Origin: Liquidambar formosana | Lineage: Eukaryota > Streptophyta > Magnoliopsida > Saxifragales > Altingiaceae | Reading direction: 5' to 3' | Length of the DNA stretch: 64,000 nucleotides | NCBI GenBank assembly: GCA_039720395.1 | Contig: CM077833.1 | Coordinates: forward strand, 1,328,797 to 1,392,796 | Part shown: one piece after another, positions 48,469 to 58,299 of the stretch | Position numbering within the stretch: the stretch's first letter is position 1 | How the letters are laid out: each line of letters starts with the position of its first letter | The notes under the pieces: model-generated | Told to the model about the DNA's origin: nothing | Databases searched by the model: none | The model's input: the letters and a program-made list of their open reading frames with translations, nothing else | Program-made: the position numbers and the translations under genes

Positions 48469-50583
48469 TAAAATAATCATAAAATTTCCGGTCATCCATC
48501 ATTGGTATCATCACATGCTAAATAAACCATATAGGGAGACCTATGAAATTAAAATATTACAAACCATAAGTTATTACGTGTCTAGCGCCCATTGGCCGAA
48601 TACAAAAGTGTTTAGTTAATACATAACCATAATATTAAAATTGTTCCCATCAAAGCATACACCTCAAGGCAAGGTCTCCCCAGTTATGAAATCATCTAAA
48701 AAGGGTTTATAAAACATAGGAGTGAGTATAAAACTTAGTAGATATAATTTTTATATAGAAATAACCAAAGCATGATAATATAACCAATTAAAATCATGCT
48801 TAAAATAATTAAAACCCAAGCAATGTCATAAATGATATGCGACTCATGTCCATTTTACATAATCCATAATTACCAACCACTCCCGCAGGAGTCTTCGCGC
48901 GGAAACGGAAGATTTAAATCCACCTCCAAGAGGACAACACAAGAGTTCCTACCTGGAATTGGAAAGTAGCCTCTGATTCGGGAACACAAGGGCTCCTACC
49001 TGGAATTGGAAAGTACCCAGGACCAAAGGAATGGAAAACACCGCTAAGTCCCTTGATCGCTAGTAGTCCAAATCCAATGACCCTTTAATACACTTTTACC
49101 AAGTAATTAATTAAATCCATTTCATGCATTTTATGCCAATGAATGCCATGAAAAGCATAAAAACCCATACACTTGTCAGTTAGTCTAGAAATCAACAATA
49201 TATAATTATTCCATAATTATATAACATGTGGGAACTATGTAAAGCATGTAAAATATAAACCAATAAGAATTTACATAGCATATACATCCAAAATAAACCA
49301 AATTATAACAAGTATATCTACCCATATACTCCCAAATGTAATATTCCTAAATATAGGGTTATGTAAACTAGACCCCTTAATACATACATTACAAAATATG
49401 CATGATAATACACCCAAAAATCATGTAACCTCATAAATAACACCAATATACATTTTTATTCAACATATATGGGCTTATATCCTAACCCATTATCACCCCT
49501 ACGGTTAAAACCCATGAAAATTACACCTACCTCAAATATGTTGCACCAAACGTAGAGAAAATGTGTTGCGAAGGTCGGATCTGAGCCTAGAATGCAAGAA
49601 CAAGCTCCAAACTCTACAGATCAGGCTTGAATCCTCTCCAAGCACATGTAGATCTTCAAATCCAGCCCTAGAACGCGAGTCCAAGCGTTGAAATGAGGTG
49701 AGAGGGTCAAAAACCCATGCATGCAAGAGAAAAATGTGATTTTCTCTCTCCAAACAAGCCCTTTTCTCTCTCCTCTCTCTCTCTCTCTCTCCTCTCTCTC
49801 CTCTCTCTCTCTCTCTCTCCTTCTCTCTCTCTTTCTCTAACACTCAAAATGCTGAAAAATGGGTGTTAGAGTCGTGATATGAGGGTTTTAAAAGGGGTGA
49901 GAGGCACATGCGTCATTTGTTCTCTTAAAAAAAAATTTGCTAGTTGAGGGTTTCAGACTGCTGAAAATAACTTTTAGCCTGCTGAAACTAAATGAAAAAA
50001 TTCTCCTTCTCTGGATTGTTCAGACGGCTCAAATGTAAACTTTCAACCATCTGAAATACACAGACAGCTGAAATTAGACAGTCCATCAGTCAATCCCTCA
50101 TCAGCACTAATCACAGCCTTCTTTTCATTAAAAACTTAATCTTCTTCATTAATGAAAATAAGCAAATAACTCCCCATTTGAATCCAAATAAAATATCAAA
50201 AAAATCAAATTCCAAGTATATCAAAATCTCATTTTCAAGTTTTAGTACAAAATCTGACTCCAGATAGATTTTTCAAAAACAAACATACGAGAAAACCAAT
50301 TGAATCATGGTAATAAAATCCCATAAAAATCACAGATGTCTTATAATATTATAAACTTCCATTACCGTAAAAAATTATCTTTAAAAATGAAGATTTATGA
50401 AAATTCATTTTTTTTCTAACACTTAGCCAAATTTTAGCAGTCTAAAAGTGTGAAACCACAAACATATCAACATCATACCCATGTAATGCCTATGCATGAC
50501 AATACTCGACAAATCAACTAAAATCACATGCAAATTATGCATTAAATGTGAGATTATCCTAATTAAATGATACGGGTATTACA
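48469..50583. repeat. Right portion of solo LTR S
   Basis: Non-coding. Includes a long CT-rich microsatellite (49741-49840), which generates a false Glu/Arg-rich ORF on the - strand, and a small direct repeat around CTCCTACCTGGAATTGGAAAG near 48990. Ends GGGTATTACA at 50583. Confidence 0.75.
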
Positions 50584-50588
50584 TTACC

Positions 50589-50694
50589 TTAATAGCTTGC
50601 ATATGAGAAAAATGCGATCTTTCTCATGTTTTGTGATTACTTTGATAGCTTGAATATGAGAAGGATGCGATTTTCCTCATGTTTAGTGATAACC
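50589..50694 (+). repeat. 53-bp tandem array of T, right part
   Basis: Units start at 50589 and 50642, with a third degenerating from 50695. They carry the same TTGATAGCTTG start and hairpin as 38452-38587. Confidence 0.9.
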
Positions 50695-50722
50695 TTGATA
50701 GCATTTGTTTGAATAGTTTCCT

Positions 50723-51038
50723 TCATATTATTCACCAGTGCAACTGGTGTAGTATGGGAAGACTTTTCATCGAACGCAGTTCGGTGTGAGCTACGGATAC
50801 CTCATATTATTCACCAGTGCAACTGGTGTAGTATGGGAAGACCTTTCATCGAACGCAGTTCAGTGTGAGCTACGGATACCTCATATTATTCACCAGTGCA
50901 ATTGGTGTAGTATGGGAAGACCTTTCATCGAACGCAGTTCGGTGTGAGCTACGGATACCTCATATTATTCACCAGTGTAACTGGTGTAGTATGGGAAGAC
51001 CTTGCATCAAACGTAGTTCGACATAAGCTGTGGATACC
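50723..51038 (+). repeat. 79-bp tandem array of T
   Basis: Four units with exact 79-bp spacing (starts 50723, 50802, 50881 and 50960), then a degenerate fifth. Each has the hairpin word CCAGTGCAACTGG and the word CGAACGCAGTTCGG. It lies 240 bp upstream of the 3' LTR. Confidence 0.95.
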
Positions 51039-51265
51039 TCATCTTGTACCCTAGTGCAATTGGCATACAATATGAGAAGAGTTTTGTAGAACTCATGAGG
51101 AGTACCTTTGTGTGTGGAAGGTTTGTGTGTGATGAATTCTATGGATTCAATAATATGATCGCTTTCTTTTCATATGTTTCCCTAGTGGGTGTTGATGAAA
51201 TCAATCCCCCAGGCAAAAATGGGTTGTTCTTTTTGTCATTGGTTCGCAAGTGAAACTTGTTCACC

Positions 51266-51278
51266 AATGAGGGGCTTC
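51266..51278 (+). other. Polypurine tract of T
   Basis: AATGAGGGG directly before CTTC and the LTR start TGTCACACCC. It marks 51279 as the start of a 3' LTR and fixes T on the + strand. Confidence 0.7.
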
Positions 51279-51985
51279 TGTCACACCCCCTTTTTGCCAC
51301 CTTAGCTAGGGTTTGTCATTTTATGTGTCTTTTTGTTTCCTTTTTGAATCTAGTCTTGTGCATTGAGTTTCTGAGGTCTTGAGGATGATGTGTATGAATA
51401 TTGGTTTGATTTGGAGTTGATCTTGAGGGTTAATAAGAACTTTTGTGACTTGAGGGGCATAATCGTTTTTTAGGTCACAAACTTTCCATTTGACCTTGAA
51501 ATGATCTCCAAGTTGCCAATTGGAGTTCATATAGATGCATTTGAGGTATTTATGGGTTCAATTCGATGAATTGATGGTTCAGGATTAGAATGGCTCAACA
51601 TGGCTTAGGTTGGTTAAGAGACCTATTTCAAGTTAACTTGAATTGGCTCATGATTTTCACTCCATTTCTATTCATTTGACTTTGATTAGTCTTAATTTCA
51701 TCCCCAAATGTGTTCAGGGAGGTTGAATTTCGAATTGGAAGACATTTGGTGCAACCTTGTGTGCATACCTAAACTAAGCGACGGTGGGGCATAGCAGTTA
51801 ACCGCCTTTGTAAGACTTAACCATGCAACCATGGTTAGGGTTTTTTGCCCTAAAATGACTCAAATTACATTCCCCTTCGAAATACGATCGTTTTGGCCTT
51901 CGTTTTGTCAAAATCGAAGTTAATTTGAGCTCTGAAACACATTTGGAAGTTGAAAGGGTAAAAAATAGGCGAGAGATGACAAGGC

Positions 51986-52044
51986 CTCGGGTGACCACCC
52001 TAGGCCTGGGCGGCTAGCTGCCCAAGCCCAAGTGGTTACCTGAG
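51986..52044 (+). repeat. GC-rich palindromic island 3 (in LTR)
   Basis: Arms CTCGGGTGACCACC and AGTGGTTACCTGAG with GGGCGGCTAGCTGCCC between. Followed by GAAGCGGA at 52068-52075. It lies about 190-245 bp upstream of the LTR TATA box. Confidence 0.8.
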
Positions 52045-52230
52045 CCACTTTCCATTTTTGAAGTGCTGAAGCGGATCTCTCCTATTCTCTTGGATTTGTC
52101 CACCTCCAGCCACTATTCCACCTTATTTTTAACCCTAATTGACCTACTTGAGGCTCAAGGAAGTCTCTAAGAACCCTTGGATCAATATATAGGGTTTTAA
52201 TCCCAACCATTGAGGGATTCCCCTCAAACT

Positions 52231-52239
52231 CTATAAATA
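52231..52239 (+). promoter_or_regulatory. TATA box of the T LTR
   Basis: CTATAAATA in a C-rich context, near one third of the LTR length, a plausible U3/R boundary. Transcription would start about 30 bp downstream. Confidence 0.55.
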
Positions 52240-52510
52240 CCCTCTTATACTTCAGCATTAGGGGAAGCACTTGGAGAGACTTGGAGGCACCTAGAGGCAA
52301 TTACAACCATCCCTAGGGTAGTTTAACCTAATTTGTGAGTGAGAGGGTGAGAGAGAGAGCTTGAAGGAGGGTTAGAGCTTTGTTTAGAGGCTTGAAGGAG
52401 AATGTTTCCAGCAGTTCATAAGAGGAAAAGGAGTCTCTACCGCAGCAAAAAGGCTCCACTACAGGTATACCTCCCTCCCTTCTTCTCTTTCATTCAGATT
52501 AGGGTTTTGC

Positions 52511-53300
52511 TTAGAATAGCCATATTTCATACTCAAGCTTGCATTTTTATCATGTTTTGTTACTTCCATTAGATTATATGCATGATTAGGATGTTGTTCA
52601 TGGGCTGTTTTGCAAGCCAGAGGATTATTTTATGTGATATAATGCATAGTTGGGATTCTAGGGTTTCTCTTGTGCTAAAATTGAGTATTTGCTTAGAATA
52701 GCTGTATTTCATGTGCAAGCCTATATTTTTATCATGTGTTGATGCTTCCATTGGTTAATATGCTTGATTAGAATGCTGTTTATAATCGGTTTTGCATGAT
52801 TTAGAGTTATTTCATGTGATTTTATGCACAATTGTGATTCTAGAATTTCATTCATCCTTGTTTTAGGAAAGTTGCATATAGCATGGTATCTTAGGGATTT
52901 TCTTTGATTTTTCTTCATAGTTGCTGTATATATGCTACATATTAGATAACTATGATATTTTCAGCATTCATGTAGTGGATTTTAGGGTTTTTATGCATGC
53001 CATGATTCTAGGATTGAATTAGGGTTTATGATTGTTCACTATTTATGTTGTTTGCATGTTTAGTGGATGAATATAGGCTTTGATACTATTCTATCCAAAT
53101 TTGTTTATTGTCTTTAATATAACATTTTGAGCATTCATGGTAATGGATTTTAGGGTTTTCTGCATGTCATTGCATATAGGGCTGAATTAGAGTTTTAATT
53201 AGTTCATGATTCGTGTTATATACATGACTTATGGGCGATTTTAAGCCTTATTTCAATTCTGTCTAGATTTGTTTACTGTCCTCAATGGCACATTTTGAGC
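52511..53300 (+). repeat. Diverged tandem duplications in the T LTR
   Basis: A unit of about 182 bp (starting TTAGAATAGC at 52511 and 52693) and a unit of about 161 bp (GAGCATTCATG-type start near 52960 and 53122, third fragment near 53290). All are non-coding and diverged. Confidence 0.65.
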
Positions 53301-54529
53301 ATGTGATAGCCTATGTTTAAGCATGATAATTGTTTGGTTAGAAACTAGGTTGGTTCGTTGGTGTTTTTTGGTGTGTTTTTCATGCAAATTGCAGGTACTT
53401 GACAAGTACAAACCCATAGAAAGTGGGATATGATAGGTGCAATTACCCCACCAATGTGGGGTGATTATTTTGGCTATTGCAAGATGAAATCTTGCAAATA
53501 AAGTAATTACCTTATGCAATAGGGTGGTTATTTTGACAGGTTGCTTTTGCTTAAGGTAAGTAGGGTATGAAGGTGCCCTAATTCACCTTTCCTTCCTTGA
53601 AACTTTCCCTTTCTCCCTCCTAGGGTTATTTCCTAATAGAGGGATATGGTAGATTCTATAGTTTCCTCTCATAAAAATGCCTTTTAAATCAAAGTTTCTA
53701 TCTTTTTTGAAATTCCATATTTTCTAAAGATCTTTTGAGAATCATTTATTTTCATAAACTCACCATATTTCTCTTGAAAGGAAACTTAGGGTTTACCATA
53801 GGCCGCCATTAGGTTATAACCCTATTCCCTTTCAAACTACGTGGACTTTGATCCATGTATTTCCATACATGGTACGTAGGTGCTCTTCGTGAGGTTCAAG
53901 TCCGCCCTAAGATACTAAGTATCCTAGGTTTTCTTTCCCCTCTTTCTCTTTTCTCTTTTTCTTTGATTTACTTGCTTGTGTGGATGAATGAATGGATGAT
54001 ATGCATGCTGTCTTGTGATGATAATTGATATTTTATGTGTGTTTAAGACTTTGATTTAGCCCAATTAAATTAAGAGACCGTTTAAGGCAATATGAGTGCC
54101 TATAGGCTTTGCCTAGAACCTTCCCATATCGTAACTTAGCCTCCGAATCCACAATCTTTGATTTTCAAAAGATCTTTTGCCTTATCATTTTAAGCATGGA
54201 GTCACTTGTTTTGGAAAATAAAACATTTTAGGGTTTTCCTCTTTTCCTTTAAAAAATGAGGTGACGACTCCCTCTTCAACCCACGTGGGCCACTTTTTTT
54301 AGGGTCCACATCAGCTACCAGTCATTTTCATTTTTATTTTTGATAAATTTACTAGTCACTTTTATAGTGATCTTCTCATAGCACCTTTTGTATAGCACCC
54401 TCATGCATCACCCACCCCACATCAACAAAAAAGAGTTCTATTAAATAAATTGAGCTAGTTTTGGTCCATACACATAATGCCACATAAGGTGCTATATATT
54501 AGTGTTGCACATAAGATGTTGTATACAAC

Positions 54530-54645
54530 ATTTCCCTTTCATCATATCAAATAAAAATCCTACAACTCAAACCTATAACATCACGGCCCCCACAAAGGGG
54601 AGAGAAGTGCCAATTAAGCACTAAGCCACAAGACCATTGGCAAAC
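54530..54645 (-). mobile_element. tRNA-derived SINE-like unit
   Basis: On the - strand a box A-like TGTGGCTTAGTGC (54618-54630) is followed about 45 bp later by a box B-like GGTTTGAGTTGTA (54561-54573), the spacing of a pol III tRNA-type promoter. The end of the unit and target duplications are unclear. Confidence 0.5.
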
Positions 54646-54916
54646 AAAAACTCCTTTCTAGTGCACAGTGCAAAAATTATACTAGAATATTCTCATTTTA
54701 TGAAAAGAATATGGAACTTAGAGTAGATATTAGAATTCATGAAAATGGCATGTGCCACCAACTATATAGAGCACAAAGATATGATTCCTAGCCTGTTTCC
54801 TAATATGAGATGGCAAAAGTTCCATAACGTAATGTCCAGCATAAGGTCCGTAATTGAGGCATCCAAAGTGCTGAAATTTAGGTCAATGTTTCAAATCAAT
54901 TAAACACTAAAATTCA

Positions 54917-54920
<4 letters not shown>

Positions 54921-54950
<30 letters not shown>
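54921..54950 (+). repeat. (CT)15 microsatellite
   Basis: Perfect CT run about 935 bp before the start codon of the galactosyltransferase gene. Confidence 0.95.
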
Positions 54951-54953
<3 letters not shown>

Positions 54954-55136
54954 CGTAAATATAATGGTACTTATGAAGATACCCCAAATAAAGAGATGGA
55001 GGCTAGGAAGTTGTTTTGTGTTAATAGCTAGCAGACAGTTTGTTGAGGCATGAAAACCACATGATTGAACTGCCGACCCGGGAAACCATAGTCGTCCATC
55101 CAATTAGAGAGCTAGCTAGGCAATACTAAGACAGAA

Positions 55137-55174
<38 letters not shown>
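55137..55174 (+). repeat. (AG)n microsatellite
   Basis: AG run with one early interruption. It is the reverse complement of the CT run at 54921-54950, which is 190 bp away. Confidence 0.95.
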
Positions 55175-55884
55175 CTCAACAGATAAATATATGCAGTCAA
55201 TTTCAAGGGCACTTATTATGTTTGAAAAATTAAAGCATTTTCAATCCCCTGCATGTACCTCTTTTTAAAGGTAACTATTGGCACACAGCTTAATTACTCT
55301 GTTAATGTATTAATTATTTGCAGATTTTATTTTCTATACATATAGTTATTGCTAAAAATAAAAAATAAAAATAATAATAAAAAGAGAAAAACATTTGCAG
55401 TGCGGTTTAGTTTAGTAAGAATAAATTTAAGCAATAATTATGGCATTGATATTGGCATGGATTGATTTACTTGTCAAATTTGATTTATTTAGAGTCTCCC
55501 TCAGGGATTGTTGCATTGGCTTTAGGTTTCGCTTGGAGGCACCACATGCATATTTATGGGATAGTATAAAATTTGTGAAGGAAAATGTGATACGTAGAAA
55601 ATTTGAATTCTGAGTAGGTGTGATTTCTCTGTTGTCACTTACCTTTCCTAGGTCAAAGATTTTCTCTCTTCGTATATATTGTTTACTCGATCTTGAACAC
55701 TTAAAAATTAAACTTGAATGAATATCAATATTTCTTGTTGTTCATCGCCTTAATTGCTCTGTTTTAAGATGGAACGTGAATGACCAACGCAGCAAATTTA
55801 AATGATAATATAGGGCAAAAGAAGGCCAGTGATCACGCTGTTTTTCCTTTCTGAAAAAGAAGGCAGCTCTAATTAATTAGGACG

Positions 55885-58245
55885 ATGCGGGGAAAGTCGG
55901 TTCCCGGAAAAGCCATTCTGGTGCTATGCGTGGCTAGCTTTCTTGCAGGTTCAATGTTCACGAGCAGGACATGGACTCACTCTTCGCATCATAAACCTGT
56001 TATCCCCAACCATGTGACCAAGCTATCCGTGATGGCCCAAGATTGTGATCACAAACGTGTGAGTTCATTACTCTTTCACAACACCCACACTATATATTAT
56101 CAAAACAGCCGCTAAAATTATCTATCTATACTACTGTTCAAAGTCTCTAAACCAGAAAACCTTTTGATTCACAATATTATCTTCATTTCAATATTTATAA
56201 ATATATTTTTATTCTTGGTTTGAGAAAAGGGGGTTAGAAACTTGAGTTCACATGGATATTCACTTTTGTAAGGACAATTACTTTCGAATTAGGGATGTCC
56301 ACTTTTGATTTACAACAGTAGAAGTAGAACCCAAGCAGGATCAGCTTAATTACCGTAGGCTCACTGTGTTTGATTGGTTATATGGAGTGTTACACCCAAC
56401 TGAGATGCCCGTTTATCATGCTTCGATCTGTTCCAACTAGAATTAATGTCAATCATGGATCTCCTAAGATGACTTCAATGAAAAATAAAGAATAAAAATT
56501 TAAAAGTTCCAGTTTTAATGGTTGTTGGTTCTTGATTTTTAAAGTTTTCAGAGGGGCATCACATACATAGGTAGATTGTAATTAGATTCTGAGTTATATT
56601 ATATCATTCGAATTCGATAAGTACTCTTTCAAGGTAGGTGCAATTCACTGCTTTTTAGTTTTTCATCACACCATGTTTGGGTAAAATATCAAATGAGTTG
56701 GTGCATGCTATCCCTTTCAAATTAAAACTGTTTCATCTGAACCATTGGACAAGGTGGAATTTGTCAGTATGTTATGATGTAAACTTCATGTTCATGGTTC
56801 TTTTCTATAGACAAATTTTTAAAAAGAAAAATCAAATGAAATTTCCATACAATTATCCATTTTTCATATATTTAATATCATTTAAAAGTGTTCATGTGTG
56901 CTATAATAGTGTTAAAAAATCTTTATAAATATTATAATTCATGCATAGTGTAGGTAGGCCAAAACATGACAATCATACTGTAATTAATCTTGGTAATGGC
57001 TCCACACGCTTGGAATACTTTCATATTTGTTATTTAATAGGATAATTGAGTTGAATTCAACTTGATTGGTTTACATGTTTTATCGAATCAATGGGTGAGC
57101 CAAAGGTAGATTGATTATATAATTAATGGAAAGCCAGCGTGTTGAGTTGCCATGCATATTGAATGTGTTATGTTGTTTGTATGTTGTTTCCTCAAAAAAC
57201 TATTTTTAGTGAAATGGGGTTGTGCAAGCATGCCAACTACCAACCACTAAGATTGTGACAATTGCAGGTTCTGCCTTGCATTGAATCGCCTCAAGGACTT
57301 TCCCACATGCAGTATGAAGATAACACAACTAAAATCACATAAATTATAAGAAAAAGCTCACCACAAAGGAAGCCAATTTCATTAAAACTTTTGGATTACA
57401 AAGCAAAGGGGTATACATGCCTTTGACCATAAATGAGCACACGTTTCTAGATTTGATGTACAAAAGTACAAGGATAAAAAGAAAAAGATAAAAACTCCAG
57501 AGAATGTTGATAAGTTGATTGATTGATTAATCGATTGATTGAAGTTCTTCTCTAGTGGCTGTTTTTGAGCTCTTATACCTAATCTCAATAACTGCTCCCT
57601 TGAATTTATGCTAAAACTACCCACATTCCCATGATCTAATAGTTTTACCTTTTAAACGTTTTCCGCATGGTAAATAGCTTAAGAAACTTCCATTAACCGT
57701 CTTCTATATAACTGCTATAACTCGGTTTTATGAAGATCAGTCTTGCATGGCTAAATTTATCAAATTTTCCTTACGCTGATTTTTAGGGTGTAACATATAT
57801 ACTTGTTATTGTTATGTTTATTATGGGTATCAGGTTCAAAGAATAACACTTTTGTTTTTTTAATCAGAGAATGGTTGAAGGAAAATCAGGAGACGTAATG
57901 GAAGAAGTCACAAAGACCCATCAAGCTATCCAGTAAGCTAAATCAAATTCTATTAATAATATTTATTGGTGGTGTTGTAACTTTGCAAGTTCTTATGGCC
58001 TTCTTTTTCATTTTTAATCTCAAAAATATGTAATTTCATTCATGTTGAAATAGATCACTTGATAAAAAAATTTCAACATTGGAAATGGAATTAGCAGCAG
58101 CTCGTACAAGCCAAACTGGAAGCCAACTTTCGCTAGAAAGGGCGTCTAATCACAGTTTACAAAAGGCTTTTGTTGTCATTGGAATTAATACTGCTTTTAG
58201 CAGCAAGAAACGCCGAGACTCAGTTCGAGAAACATGGATGCCTAG

Positions 58246-58299
<54 letters not shown>

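Larger units (their letters stand above)
38588..50583. mobile_element. Gypsy-type solo LTR S, split by element C
   Basis: Ends are TATCACGACC at 38588 and GGGTATTACA at 50583, flanked by the 5-bp duplication TTACC (38583-38587 and 50584-50588). Without element C and its target duplication it is about 2.28 kb. No primer site, purine tract or coding region is present, so it is a solo LTR left by recombination. The CACGACC and GTATTACA ends are common in plant gypsy LTRs. Its first dinucleotide TA instead of TG suggests age. Confidence 0.8.
31642..54310 (+). mobile_element. Tat-type Ty3/gypsy element T (3' half, with nested insertions)
   Basis: Begins in the integrase (31642), runs through two antisense genes and tandem arrays, and ends in a 3.0 kb LTR (51279-54310, TGTCACACCC to GGGTCCACA). 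Extra antisense ORFs between pol and a long 3' LTR, and a tandem-repeat-rich 3' untranslated region, are known traits of the Tat lineage (Ogre, Retand and relatives). It is interrupted by B at its left edge and by solo LTR S plus element C at 38588-50583. The 5' LTR, gag, protease and RT are predicted left of the window. Confidence 0.85.
51279..54310 (+). repeat. 3' LTR of Tat element T
   Basis: 3032 bp from TGTCACACCC to GGGTCCACA. Contains GC island 3 (51986-52044), a TATA box (52231), internal tandem duplications and, near the end, GTACGTAGGTGC and AGGTGACGACTCC, words typical of Tat LTRs. After 54310 the sequence loses any similarity to T. The expected 5-bp duplicate of TCAGC (54311-54315) would be left of the window. 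Confidence 0.85.
54311..55884 (+). other. Upstream region of the galactosyltransferase gene
   Basis: Host sequence after the T insertion. Contains a SINE-like unit, two complementary microsatellites and otherwise AT-rich DNA with no ORF resembling a protein. An ATAGCACC/GGTGCTAT inverted pair near 54375-54495 may be a small MITE remnant. Confidence 0.6.

Noticed and set aside
49532..49843. Glu/Arg-rich - strand ORF in solo LTR S
   Set aside because: Most of it is the complement of a CT microsatellite; the rest is LTR sequence.
38588..50583. Complete gypsy element with S as its LTRs
   Set aside because: Only one set of ends is present, with TTACC on both sides. The only interior sequence is copia element C, which has its own target duplication.
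50723..51038. CRISPR-like array
   Set aside because: The repeats are contiguous 79-bp units without spacers, in a plant retrotransposon 3' region.
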